The notes beneath the pieces were generated by a model. The model did no database searches. It was not told where the DNA came from and was given only the letters and a program-made list of their open reading frames with translations. Of a stretch of 64,000 nucleotides of DNA, positions 54,227 through 62,940 are shown in pieces; positions within the stretch are counted from its first letter, which is position 1; each line of letters opens with the position of its first letter. Origin of the DNA: an uncultured Thiohalocapsa sp. (GTDB lineage Bacteria > Pseudomonadota > Gammaproteobacteria > Chromatiales > Chromatiaceae); NCBI RefSeq assembly GCF_913062725.1, contig NZ_CAJXWY010000010.1, positions 1 through 64,000 on the forward strand. Direction: 5' to 3'. Both the position numbers and the translations under genes were made by a program.

Positions 54227-55618
54227 TTGCCTGCACCAGCCGACCCAGAACCGCTGATCGTTCCGCGTGCCGAGCACAGTATCTCGCGCAGCAACATCAG
54301 CCCCAACGCCCTCAGGGTCCTCTACCGCCTGCGGGACGCCGGCCACGCCGCCTGTCTGGTGGGTGGCGGCGTGCGCGATCTGCTGCTGGGACACGAGCCG
54401 AAGGACTTCGACGTCGCCACCGACGCGACGCCCGAGGAGGTCCGCCAGGTGTTTCGCAACTGCCGGCTCATCGGCCGGCGCTTTCGCCTCGCGCATGTCT
54501 TCTTTGGCCCGGAGATCATCGAGGTTGCGACCTTTCGGGGCACTGCCATCCCCGCCGGCCGGGACGGTACCGACGACGACGTGCTGCGCACAGAAAATGG
54601 CATGATCCTGCGCGACAACGTCTATGGCAGTATTGCCGAAGACGCGCTGCGCCGGGATTTCACCGTCAATGCGCTGTACTACAACATCGCCGATTTTTCG
54701 GTGCTGGATTACGCCGGTGGACTCGCCGATCTGAAGGCGGGACGTCTGCGGCTCATCGGCGATGACATCGAGGCGCGCTACCGCGAGGACCCGGTCCGCA
54801 TGCTCCGGGCGGTGCGCTTCGCCTGCAAGCTCGGCTTCATGATCGACGGCCCCTGTGAGGAGCCCCTGGCGGACCTGGCAGCTTTGCTGGCCGAGGTGCC
54901 CGCGGCGCGTCTGTTCGAAGAGGTGCTGAAGCTGTTCCATGCCGGCTACGGGCTGCATGCCTTCGAAAAGCTCCGCCATTACGGCCTGTTCGCGCAGCTC
55001 TTCCCGGCCACCGATGCCTGCCTGGCGTGTGAGGAGCAGGCCTTCCCGATGGTCTTCGTCAGCCGCGGTCTCGACAACACCGACCGCCGCGTGCTCGATG
55101 GCAAGTCCGTGGTGCCGCCCTTTTTGTTCGCGGTGCTGCTGTGGGAGCCGGTGCGGCTGCGCTACCAGGCGCTGCTCGCGGGCGGCACGCCCTGGGCGGA
55201 CGCCATCGCCCTCGCCTCCCAGGAGGTGGCCTCGGCGCAGCAGCGTCATGTGGCTATCCCGAAGCGCTTCGGCATGCCCATGCGCGAAATCTGGTCCTTG
55301 CAACCGCGGCTGGAGCGGCGCCAGGGCCGTCGGCCCATGGCGCTGCTGGGCCATCCGCGCTTCCGGGCCGCCTATGACTTCCTGCTGCTACGCGCCGAGG
55401 CGGGCGAGGTGGACCCGGAGCTCGCCGAGTGGTGGACCCGGTTCCAGGATGCCAATGCCGGTGATCGGGCGAAGATGACCACCGGCGGCAAGAAGCGCCG
55501 CCCGCGCCGGCGCAAACCGAAGAAGGCCACGACGGATGGCGCCGGCGGGGCATCGGGCGGCGGTGAGCATGTCGCCGGCATGCATGGCCGCGCCGCCGGA
55601 GACGACGGCGATGGCTGA
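54227..55618 (+). CDS. pcnB: Poly(A) polymerase I
   Basis: A 463-aa class II nucleotidyltransferase that adds poly(A) tails to RNA and promotes decay. AACLVGGGVRDLLLGHEPKD and FDVATDATPEEV hold the catalytic GG and DxD. RRDFTVNALYYN, the RYREDPVRMLRAVRFACKL run and the arginine/lysine-rich tail (KKRRPRRRKPKKATT) are typical of PcnB rather than CCA transferase. The only in-frame start after the TAA at 54113 is TTG 54227, which is unusual but puts IVPRAEHSISR near the N-terminus as in homologues. folK overlaps its last 8 bases. Confidence 0.93.
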   Translation: MPAPADPEPLIVPRAEHSISRSNISPNALRVLYRLRDAGHAACLVGGGVRDLLLGHEPKDFDVATDATPEEVRQVFRNCRLIGRRFRLAHVFFGPEIIEVATFRGTAIPAGRDGTDDDVLRTENGMILRDNVYGSIAEDALRRDFTVNALYYNIADFSVLDYAGGLADLKAGRLRLIGDDIEARYREDPVRMLRAVRFACKLGFMIDGPCEEPLADLAALLAEVPAARLFEEVLKLFHAGYGLHAFEKLRHYGLFAQLFPATDACLACEEQAFPMVFVSRGLDNTDRRVLDGKSVVPPFLFAVLLWEPVRLRYQALLAGGTPWADAIALASQEVASAQQRHVAIPKRFGMPMREIWSLQPRLERRQGRRPMALLGHPRFRAAYDFLLLRAEAGEVDPELAEWWTRFQDANAGDRAKMTTGGKKRRPRRRKPKKATTDGAGGASGGGEHVAGMHGRAAGDDGDG

Positions 55619-56225
55619 CCCGACGGCCTGCGGCCTGCTGCCCCGCCCGGAGGTGGTCTATCTGGGGCTCGGCGCCAACCTCGACGGCCCGCGCGAGCAC
55701 GTCGAGCGGGCTGCGGGCGCACTCGCGGCGCTGCCGGCGAGCCGGCTGGAAGGTCTTTCGCGCCTGTACCGGACCGCGCCCGTGGGGCCGGCGGAGCAGC
55801 CGGATTACATCAATGCCGCGGCCCGGGTCGTGACCCGGCTGCCGCCGCGGGCCCTGCTGAGCGCGTTGCAGGATATCGAGCGCGCCCATGGCCGGGTGCG
55901 CGACGGCACCCGCTGGGGGCCGCGCACGCTGGACCTGGACATGCTGGTCTTCGGGGGGCGCCATGTGGCCTGGCCCGGCCTCGTGCTGCCGCATCCGCAG
56001 ATCCGCCGGCGCGCCTTCGTGCTCGTGCCCCTCGCCGACGTGGCGCCCGCCGATCTCGCCATCCCCGGCCAGGGCCGGTTGGACGTGTTGCTCGCGGCGG
56101 TGCCGAAGGACGGCGTCGCGCCGCTGGCGCGCATCGCCCTGTCGCTGCCCGCCGGTGTGCTCACGCAGGACAGGGCCACCAACGCCCCCGACCATGACAA
56201 GCCGTCGCGGGCTGCCCTATCCTGA
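55611..56225 (+). CDS. folK: HPPK, 2-amino-4-hydroxy-6-hydroxymethyldihydropteridine pyrophosphokinase
   Basis: A 204-aa enzyme of folate synthesis that pyrophosphorylates 6-hydroxymethyl-dihydropterin. VYLGLGANLDGPREHVE is the N-terminal pterin site, YRTAPVGPAEQPDYINAAA the next motif, and RWGPRTLDLDMLVFG the Mg-binding D-x-D signature, followed by LPHPQIRRRAFVL. ATG 55611 lies inside the end of pcnB (8-base overlap), the usual pcnB-folK arrangement. panB follows by 108 bases. Confidence 0.95.
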   Translation: MADPTACGLLPRPEVVYLGLGANLDGPREHVERAAGALAALPASRLEGLSRLYRTAPVGPAEQPDYINAAARVVTRLPPRALLSALQDIERAHGRVRDGTRWGPRTLDLDMLVFGGRHVAWPGLVLPHPQIRRRAFVLVPLADVAPADLAIPGQGRLDVLLAAVPKDGVAPLARIALSLPAGVLTQDRATNAPDHDKPSRAALS

Positions 56226-56333
56226 AAGGGCTGTGGCTTCGCGCGGGCGCTGGGGCAGGGGGCTGACCGGTCTCCGACCCGACGTCGCCGGGTCGCAGAT
56301 TCGACCATTGTTCCAACCCGACAGAGCCCGATT

Positions 56334-57137
56334 ATGCCCGCCGAGCGGATCACCAGCACGACCCTGGCGACGATGAAGCGCCGTGGTGAGGCCATTGCCT
56401 GCCTGACCTGTTACGACGCCGCCTTCGCGGGCCTGCTCGAGAGCGCCGGGCTCGAGGTATTGTTGGTGGGCGACTCCCTGGGGATGGTGCTCCAGGGGCA
56501 GGCGTCGACGGTGGCGGTGAAGCTGGAGCACATGGTCTACCACACCGCCTGTGTCAGTCGTGCGGCGAGACGGGCGCTGGTGATCGCCGATATGCCCTTC
56601 CTCAGCTATGCCAGCGCAGAGCGCGCGCTCACCGCCGCCGAGCAGCTCATGGGCGCCGGCGGTGCGGCCATGGTCAAGCTGGAGGGCGGCGCCGAGCTGG
56701 CCGAGACGGTGACACGGCTGACGCGCTTCGGTGTGCCTGTCTGTGGCCACCTGGGCTTGCTGCCGCAGTCGGTGCACCGGCTGGGTGGTTACCGCTATCA
56801 GGGGCGGGACGACGCCGGCGCCGCGCGTATTCGCGCCGACGCGCTGGCATTGCAGGACGCCGGCGCATCCCTGCTGGTGCTCGAATGCGTGCCGGCGGCG
56901 CTGGCGCAGGCGCTGGCAGCCGAACTGGAACTGCCGGTGATCGGCATCGGCGCCGGCAATGGCTGTGACGGCCAGGTACTGGTGCTGCACGATATGCTGG
57001 GGCTGCTGCCCGGGCGCGCACCGACGTTCAGCAAGGATTTTGCCGCGGCATACGGTGACATCGCCGCTGCCCTGGCGGGCTATGTGGCCGAGGTTAAGGA
57101 GCGCAGCTTTCCGGGCGCCGCACAGACCCGGTACTGA
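56334..57137 (+). CDS. panB: Ketopantoate hydroxymethyltransferase
   Basis: A 267-aa TIM-barrel enzyme that makes ketopantoate from ketoisovalerate and methylene-THF, the first step of pantothenate synthesis. TCYDAAFAGLLESAGLEVLL, VGDSLGMVLQG with the metal Asp, HTACVSRAARRALVIADMPF, VKLEGG, and GHLGLLPQSVHRLGGYRYQG are invariant. IGIGAGNGCDGQVLVLHDML is the C-terminal barrel end. It is part of a panB-panC-panD row. Confidence 0.96.
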   Translation: MPAERITSTTLATMKRRGEAIACLTCYDAAFAGLLESAGLEVLLVGDSLGMVLQGQASTVAVKLEHMVYHTACVSRAARRALVIADMPFLSYASAERALTAAEQLMGAGGAAMVKLEGGAELAETVTRLTRFGVPVCGHLGLLPQSVHRLGGYRYQGRDDAGAARIRADALALQDAGASLLVLECVPAALAQALAAELELPVIGIGAGNGCDGQVLVLHDMLGLLPGRAPTFSKDFAAAYGDIAAALAGYVAEVKERSFPGAAQTRY

Positions 57138-57220
57138 CGCCGAAGCGGATACGGATGGTCCGGCGGCAGCGTCGCCCGCCCCGAACCGAGCGCGCCTCCT
57201 TGCCTTTCAGGTCCAACGCC

Positions 57221-58084
57221 ATGCAGACAGTGCACGACATCGCCGCCTTGCGTGACAGTCTCGACGCATGGCGCGCCGCCGGTCTCGGCATTGCGCTGGT
57301 GCCCACCATGGGTAATCTGCACGCCGGCCATCTTGCGCTGGTGGCGGCGGCCCGGGCACGCGTGGATCGGGTGGTGGCCACCGTGTTCGTGAATCCGTTG
57401 CAATTCGGCCCCGGCGAGGATCTCGACAGCTATCCGCGGACGCTGGGGGCCGACGCCCGCCACCTCGCCGCCGCCGGCTGCCATCTGCTGTTCGCGCCGT
57501 CCGAGGCGGTCATGTATCCCCGTGGTCGTGATGGACACACGGCGGTGGATGTGCCGGGGCTGTCCGCAGTCCTTTGTGGTGCGAGTCGCCCAGGCCATTT
57601 TCGCGGTGTTACGACGGTTGTGGCCAAGCTGTTCGGCCTGGTGCAGCCGGACCTTGCCGTGTTCGGACAAAAGGACTATCAACAGCTGATGCTCATTCGC
57701 CGCATGGCGGCGGATCTGAGCATGGACGTTGAGATTCTCGGCGTGCCCACGGTGCGCGAGCCAGATGGCCTCGCCATGAGCTCGCGCAATGGCTATCTGA
57801 GCCCCGCCGAGCGTGCCCGGGCGCCGGCGCTGTTCCGCACGCTTCGGGACTTGGCCGCCGCGGTGGCCGCCGGTGCGCCGCCGGCGCGCGCCGAGCACGA
57901 TGCGACACAGGCCCTGAGCGCCTTAGGCTTCGGGCCCGACTATGTGCGTGTGCGGCGGCGGACGGACCTGGCAAGCCCAGCGCCTGAGGACGGCGCACTC
58001 GTTGTGCTGGCGGCGGCCTACCTGGGCCGGGCGCGGCTCATCGACAACCTGGAATTCGATCGCCAAACGGGCACGGCCGATTGA
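57221..58084 (+). CDS. panC: Pantothenate synthetase
   Basis: A 287-aa ATP-dependent ligase that joins pantoate and beta-alanine. VPTMGNLHAGHLALVAAAR holds the HxGH nucleotide site. FVNPLQFGPGEDLDSYPRTL, FGQKDYQQLMLIRRM and the KMSKS-like VPTVREPDGLAMSSRNGYLS are all present. ATG 57221 is the conserved start. It lies 83 bases after panB. Confidence 0.96.
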   Translation: MQTVHDIAALRDSLDAWRAAGLGIALVPTMGNLHAGHLALVAAARARVDRVVATVFVNPLQFGPGEDLDSYPRTLGADARHLAAAGCHLLFAPSEAVMYPRGRDGHTAVDVPGLSAVLCGASRPGHFRGVTTVVAKLFGLVQPDLAVFGQKDYQQLMLIRRMAADLSMDVEILGVPTVREPDGLAMSSRNGYLSPAERARAPALFRTLRDLAAAVAAGAPPARAEHDATQALSALGFGPDYVRVRRRTDLASPAPEDGALVVLAAAYLGRARLIDNLEFDRQTGTAD

Positions 58085-58372
58085 AGCCCGTCCCAAGCCT
58101 CCACTTGGGGCTCGGCGCGGGTGGGGCTTGGCGCTGGGCCGTTGCCGTCGCAGCGGGCCTGAGCGCAGATCAAGGAAAGCCCGGATTCCACTTGCGACTT
58201 CGGGGGATGCGTTGCGACAATAGCAGCCATATTGCACCGCAGCATAACGGCGTTGCCACAATCCCACTGGCCTGCCGCAGGCGTGCACACAGACCATCAA
58301 CCCGCACAGAACCACAGCATCACATCCGGGCCGCGGATGCGCTTCCGCGAACCCAGAGGAGGAATCCGGGCC

Positions 58373-58753
58373 ATGCAACTCACGCTGCTGAAATGCAAGC
58401 TGCACCGCGCCTGCGTCACGCATGCCGAGCTGGACTATGAGGGCTCCTGCGCCATCGATGAGGAACTCATGCGCCGCGCGGGTATCCGCGAGTACGAGCA
58501 GCTGCACATCTACAACGTCACCAACGGCGAGCGCTTCACCACCTACGCCATTCGGGCAGAGGCCGGCTCGAAGATCATCTCCATCAACGGCGCCGCCGCC
58601 CACAAGGCGCGCCCCGCCGATCGTGTCATCATTTGCTGCTACGCCGGTATGAGCGAGCAGGAGGCCGCAGGCTTCAAGCCGACGCTGGTCTACTGCAACG
58701 AGCGCAACGAGATCACCGGCAGCGGGGATGCGATCCCGGCGCAGGCGGCCTGA
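58373..58753 (+). CDS. panD: Aspartate 1-decarboxylase (pyruvoyl-type, proenzyme)
   Basis: A 126-aa proenzyme that makes beta-alanine for pantothenate. The self-cleavage site Gly24-Ser25 is in [14 protein letters not shown]; Ser25 becomes the pyruvoyl group. Lys9, Tyr58-region ([14 protein letters not shown]) and [20 protein letters not shown] are family residues. The very strong GAGGAGGAA (58356-58364) decides ATG 58373. It follows panC by 288 bases, a gap with AT-richer sequence around 58200-58260 that could hold its own promoter. Confidence 0.96.
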   Translation: MQLTLLKCKLHRACVTHAELDYEGSCAIDEELMRRAGIREYEQLHIYNVTNGERFTTYAIRAEAGSKIISINGAAAHKARPADRVIICCYAGMSEQEAAGFKPTLVYCNERNEITGSGDAIPAQAA

Positions 58754-59028
58754 GCGGCCCCACCAAAGAAGTGCGCCAAAGCGGGCTGTCAGAGCAGAGG
58801 CCCTCCGCCAGAGACTCTCTCGATGCCCATTCCGGCCCATCGACGCGGCCCGGCTCGATGTCCGGCGAAAGCCTCACCGCAGGCAAGCACGGGCCAAGCA
58901 TCGCGACGCCACAGCTGTCGTGCCGCCGGAGCTGATCGCCACGGTCGACGGTGGCGCCACCCGGGCACCGGTTGGCCCCAACCGACGGCATGCACCGGGG
59001 CGCGGCCCCCGCGGGTGCCGATTTGCCG
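58754..59028. other. Gap between convergent panD and draG
   Basis: 275 bases, no gene recognised. It marks the boundary between the pan block and the nif accessory block. No strong terminator was found on either strand. Confidence 0.35.
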
Positions 59029-59991
59029 TCAGCCGGAAGCATCGCCGTCGGCCGCCGTGCACAGTGGTGCCAACCGCAACAGCCCCTGGGCCTGCTCGAT
59101 GCATGCCAGGCGTATGTCACGCTCCAGGTGGCGTGCCCAGCGCGTTGGGATCATGGCAGGTCCGTAGAGCGCGCCTGCGATCATGCCCGTGATGGCGCCG
59201 GTGGTGTCGGCATCGCCGCCGCGGTTGACGCAGTCGATGAGGGCCGCCTCGAAGCTGTCGGTGGCGAACAGGGCCTGCAAGACCGTCCGCAGCGTATCGA
59301 CGATGAAGCCGCTCGGGTTCTCGCTGCGCTTACGTCCGTAATCGAAGATCGGCTCGGCGGCCACCAGCTCGTCGGCGATGGCCGTCAGCGCCGCCCGCTC
59401 GCCGCCGAGCATGGCCGTCTGCACCATGCGCAGCACGCAGAGGGTGCCGGCGTCCGAGGTGGGGTTGTTGTGGGTGACATGCGCCTGCGCCCGGTTGGCG
59501 GCGTCGACTTGGGCGATATCCGCGCCGATGGTGGCCAACGCCACCGGCAGACAGCGCATGCAGGCGCCGTTGCCGGCGTCGAACTCGCTCGGTTGCATGT
59601 GCGGCTCACCGGTGCGCCGGTAGGTGGCGATGCCGCGGCGCACGGTGTTGCCGATATCGATGGGCTTGCGCCGCATCCAGCCGCTGAACGCCTCGGCGGC
59701 GCCATGGGCGTCTACCCGCCCGGCGGCGAGGATGCTGCGGCCCAGGGCCAGGGCCATCTCGGTATCGTCGGTGATCTGACCACGCCGCAGCTTGAGCCAA
59801 CCGCCACCGGTCATGTCGCGGTGCTGGCGGTAGGCGGCGCGGATTTCGGACGGGGTCAGAAACTCCACCGTCGCCCCCAGGGCATCACCGACGGCGAGCC
59901 CCAGGTAGGCGCCGATGGCGCGGCGCTTGACGCGGTCTCCGGTGCCGTCCGCCAGCAACAGGAGCTCAGTCCTCAGGCCCGAAACAGACAT
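59029..59991 (-). CDS. draG: ADP-ribosyl-[dinitrogenase reductase] hydrolase
   Basis: A 320-aa ADP-ribosylglycohydrolase. AIGAYLGLAVGDALGATVEF, GQITDDTEMALALGRSIL (first Mg-site TDDTE) and CVNRGGDADTTGAITGMIAG (second Mg-site D-A-D-T) match DraG, which removes ADP-ribose from the Fe protein of nitrogenase to reactivate it. Its place as the last gene after nifQ (26-base overlap) supports a nif role. draT, the partner transferase, is not in the window. Confidence 0.93.
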   Translation of the reverse strand: MSVSGLRTELLLLADGTGDRVKRRAIGAYLGLAVGDALGATVEFLTPSEIRAAYRQHRDMTGGGWLKLRRGQITDDTEMALALGRSILAAGRVDAHGAAEAFSGWMRRKPIDIGNTVRRGIATYRRTGEPHMQPSEFDAGNGACMRCLPVALATIGADIAQVDAANRAQAHVTHNNPTSDAGTLCVLRMVQTAMLGGERAALTAIADELVAAEPIFDYGRKRSENPSGFIVDTLRTVLQALFATDSFEAALIDCVNRGGDADTTGAITGMIAGALYGPAMIPTRWARHLERDIRLACIEQAQGLLRLAPLCTAADGDASG

Positions 59992-60649
59992 GGTAATCGC
60001 TGCAAACCTCGCAGGATGGTGCGCGGCAGGCGTAGATGCCTTCTGCCTCGCACAGCTGTTTGTACAAAAAGCGTTTCCATTTCATGTCCTTGACATTGCG
60101 TGCCGCGAGCGCCGGGAAATTGCGGCGCATGAGGGCGCTAAGATCCGTGCGCTGCCACAGGCCCAGGTCCTGCCACAGGTGATCGCTGGCCAGGCAGCCG
60201 GCGGCGACCACATGGGCCATCCAAACCTCCGATGGCGAATCGCCGGCCTTATCCATGAGCATCAGTTCGACCAGCTCGTGGCGCTCGTCGTTCCGTGTCG
60301 GGTCGAGCGGGCGACCGACGCATGGCGGCGTGTGCAGCCGCAAGCCGGGAAAGTGGTGGGCCAGCAGGCAGCCGAAGGCGGCGGGGTCCAGCCCGAGCCA
60401 GTCCGGCATCGCCCCAGCGCCGGTACAGAGGCTCGCGATCATGCATGCAAAGGCCTCGGCATTCGGCTCGCCCGTCGCATGCTGCGCCAGCTCGGCATAG
60501 CGCGCAGTGGCCCGGACGTCGTGGCCGGCGACGGCGGCGGGCGTGCGCGGCACCGGCACGCTGAGGCCGCTGCGCTTGGGCGCTGCGTCTTGCTGATCGG
60601 TGAGCTGCCGGGCTGCATGGATTGCGCTGGCGTTCATGTCGCTGACCAT
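59966..60649 (-). CDS. nifQ: NifQ, molybdenum donor for FeMo-cofactor
   Basis: A 227-aa iron-sulfur protein that supplies Mo to the NifEN/NifH cofactor assembly. The C-terminal signature C-x4-C-x2-C-x5-C is intact in CRAPSCEVCSDYHVC. DKAGDSPSEVWMAHVVAAGC, LASDHLWQDLGLWQRTDLS and MKWKRFLYKQLCEAEG are typical of NifQ. The N-terminal 50 residues vary. It is 51 bases after the FeSII-like gene, and its 3' end overlaps draG. Confidence 0.95.
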   Translation of the reverse strand: MVSDMNASAIHAARQLTDQQDAAPKRSGLSVPVPRTPAAVAGHDVRATARYAELAQHATGEPNAEAFACMIASLCTGAGAMPDWLGLDPAAFGCLLAHHFPGLRLHTPPCVGRPLDPTRNDERHELVELMLMDKAGDSPSEVWMAHVVAAGCLASDHLWQDLGLWQRTDLSALMRRNFPALAARNVKDMKWKRFLYKQLCEAEGIYACRAPSCEVCSDYHVCFGPED

Positions 60650-60700
60650 GGGGCTGTGCGTGTCTGAGCTGGGGCGCCGGCGGCCGGCGCCCGCTGCGCG

Positions 60701-61048
60701 TCAGTACTCCACCAGGATGTCTTCGTCGCGGATGATCATCTGGCAGGCGAGGCGCCATTCACTCGGCACGTCCTCGACCATGAGGCGGTCGATGTCCTCC
60801 TGGCTGAGCTTGCCAAGTGTCTTCAAGACGTCCCGCTCCTTGCGCGTGAGGTGATAGCCCATGCGTTCTTTCTTGTCGATGCCGGTGACGCGCACCAGGC
60901 AATGACCGCACTCGCCATCCTGGCAATCGAACTGCACCGGGATCTTGTGCTCTTTCGCGATCTTGAGGATGGTCTCGGTATGGCTGCCGGCGACGGCGTA
61001 GACGGTCTTGTCCTTGTAGTCGGGGTTGGAGAAGGTGACGAGGGCCAT
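60701..61048 (-). CDS. Shethna-protein-II-like [2Fe-2S] protein
   Basis: A 115-aa ferredoxin with Cys42, Cys47, Cys50 and Cys102 (FDCQDGECGHC, and RLACQMIIRDEDILVEY). A helical insert before the last Cys, with TRKERDVLKTLGKLSQED, closely resembles the lid region of Azotobacter FeSII (Shethna protein II), which binds nitrogenase and shields it from oxygen. Its place between nifQ and another ferredoxin supports that. The match is from memory of the family. ATG 61048 is the conserved start. Confidence 0.82.
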   Translation of the reverse strand: MALVTFSNPDYKDKTVYAVAGSHTETILKIAKEHKIPVQFDCQDGECGHCLVRVTGIDKKERMGYHLTRKERDVLKTLGKLSQEDIDRLMVEDVPSEWRLACQMIIRDEDILVEY

Positions 61049-61151
61049 GGTTTGCTCCAGGTGTCGAGTGACCGGGTGCGCGTGTCGAGGGGCGGGAGCA
61101 GAGGCACAGGGCAACACCGTGTGACTCATGGCTCGTGCCCCGTCACGCATT

Positions 61152-61436
61152 TCAGGCGGGCTTCACGGAACAGTCGCCGATCACCTGCGCCTGACAGGCG
61201 AGTCGGTGGTGGCGCCCGGCCATGTTTTCGCGCAGGACCTTTTCCTCCAGCACCGATGGCTCGGTGAGATTGTTCCAGCCGTCGGTCACATGCATCATGC
61301 AGGTACCGCAGTCGCCCTCGCGGCAGCCGTAAATGATGCCGGCGCCGATTTTTTCGGAAACCTCGATGACACGGATGCCGGCCGGGACATTCACGCTCTG
61401 GCCGATGTCTTCGAAGGTGAGCGTTGCTTTTGCCAT
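61152..61436 (-). CDS. Nif-associated [2Fe-2S] ferredoxin
   Basis: A 94-aa plant-type ferredoxin: Cys38-x4-Cys43-x2-Cys46 (YGCREGDCGTCMMHV) and Cys81 (RLACQAQVIG), plus an extra Cys89. Short [2Fe-2S] ferredoxins of this kind (FdxD-like) occur in nif clusters of phototrophs and may donate electrons or serve cofactor assembly. It is 103 bases upstream of the FeSII-like gene and 148 bases after the flavoprotein gene. Confidence 0.88.
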   Translation of the reverse strand: MAKATLTFEDIGQSVNVPAGIRVIEVSEKIGAGIIYGCREGDCGTCMMHVTDGWNNLTEPSVLEEKVLRENMAGRHHRLACQAQVIGDCSVKPA

Positions 61437-61584
61437 GGGTCGTCCTCTTGGATGATGGCCAATGCTGCGGCCGGTTGGTTGGGTCGTCGGGTGAGTGCCG
61501 GCGTCGGTGCGCCCCTGAGGCTCGCGGGCTGACACCGCCGCGCAGACGGTTGCCGGGTGCGTCTGTCGCCCCGGGTGTGGGCGC

Positions 61585-62940
61585 TCATGACAAGTCCGCG
61601 AAGTCGATGACCGGCTTAGGGCGATCCGGCTCGGCGGATGCGGGCGCACCCGCGGACACGCCGGGGAGCGCTTGCGCCAGGGCGCGTCCGAAGTCGCGGC
61701 AGTCGCTGAGCTCGGCATCGGTGGGGATCAGCTTGAGTCGCAGTCCCGCCAGCGGCACCCGGAGGTTCAGCCCCCGCAGCCGGGCCTCGAGCATGGGCAC
61801 CGCCTCGCCGCTCCAGCCATAGGAGCCGAAGGCCGCGCCCACCTTGCCGCGTAAGCTCACCACCGCCAGTGACGACAGCAGATCCCAGACCGGCTTCACG
61901 GCGTCGCCGTTCACCGTCGGCGAGCCGAAGGCGATGCCATCTGCGGCCTCGATGAGGTCCACGAAGGGCCCCGGCTCACCGCCCTCCAGGTCATAGAGCG
62001 AGACGCGGATGCCGGGCACCCCCTCGGCGCCGGCGGCGATGGCCTCGGCCATACGCGCGGTGCTGCCGTAGGCGCTGAGATAGAACACCAGTAGGGTGCG
62101 CAGGGGTGCGCTGTGCGCGGGCACGGGCTCCAGCGCCTGATCGGCGCCGGAGAGCGCGCGGTAGCGCGCCACGTAACGCCGCGGGCGCTCGCGCAGGATG
62201 GGGCCGTGAGTGGGGGCGATGAGCTGCAGCGGCAGCGGCTCGATGAGCCGCAGCGCCTCCAGCACGTGCGTCTTGAACGGCCGCATAATGTGCGCGTAGT
62301 AGTACTCGAAGGCGAAGCGGAAGTCACCGACGCGGTCGTTGAAGAGCCGCCGGTCACAGTGGTGGCAGCCGAAGACGTCGCCGGAGAACAGCACCTGCTG
62401 CTCCACCAGATAGGTGCACTGGGTGTCCGGCCAGTGCAGGAAGGGCGTGTGCAGGAACCGCAGCCGCCGGTCGCCCAGGTCGATCTCATCGCCGGTGTCG
62501 GCGGTCTCGTAGCGGATCTCCTGGTCGTCCGTCTTGAGCAGGGCCTTGAGCATCGCCGGCGCGCGCTTGGAGATGACGAGCTTCGCCTGCGGCGCGCGCC
62601 GCATCAGCGTCGGCAGGGCGCCGGAGTGGTCCGGCTCCAGATGGTTCAGCACGATGACGCGGATCTCGTCGTAACGCGCCACCCGCTCCAGCCGGGCGAA
62701 GAAGTCATCGGCGAACTCGGCCTTCACCGTGTCTACCACGGCCACGCCGTCGCTGCCGCGCACGGCGTAGGCGTTATAGGTGGTGCCGTTGGCGGTGCGC
62801 AGGATCAGGTCGAAGCGGCGCAGCTGCGGATCCAGCGCGCCGATCCAATGCACACCGTCGGCGATGGGCACCGGCGCCAGACCGGCGCCGGGCGCTGCGC
62901 CGATCGGCGCCCGGCTGCTGTCGGCGGGTGTGCCGGTCAT
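61585..62940 (-). CDS. FprA-family A-type flavoprotein (diiron beta-lactamase fold plus flavodoxin)
   Basis: A 451-aa protein. Residues 25-270 are a metallo-beta-lactamase-like domain with diiron ligands His100-x-Glu102-x-Asp104-His105 (LNHLEPDHSG), His169 (FLHWPDT) and Asp188 (GDVFG). Residues about 285-430 are a flavodoxin domain with FYLSAYGSTARMAEAIA for FMN. Flavodiiron proteins reduce O2 or NO to harmless products with electrons from rubredoxin or ferredoxin. In a nif operon, oxygen removal is the likely role. The ATG overlaps the nifO stop by 4 bases. Confidence 0.9.
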   Translation of the reverse strand: MTGTPADSSRAPIGAAPGAGLAPVPIADGVHWIGALDPQLRRFDLILRTANGTTYNAYAVRGSDGVAVVDTVKAEFADDFFARLERVARYDEIRVIVLNHLEPDHSGALPTLMRRAPQAKLVISKRAPAMLKALLKTDDQEIRYETADTGDEIDLGDRRLRFLHTPFLHWPDTQCTYLVEQQVLFSGDVFGCHHCDRRLFNDRVGDFRFAFEYYYAHIMRPFKTHVLEALRLIEPLPLQLIAPTHGPILRERPRRYVARYRALSGADQALEPVPAHSAPLRTLLVFYLSAYGSTARMAEAIAAGAEGVPGIRVSLYDLEGGEPGPFVDLIEAADGIAFGSPTVNGDAVKPVWDLLSSLAVVSLRGKVGAAFGSYGWSGEAVPMLEARLRGLNLRVPLAGLRLKLIPTDAELSDCRDFGRALAQALPGVSAGAPASAEPDRPKPVIDFADLS

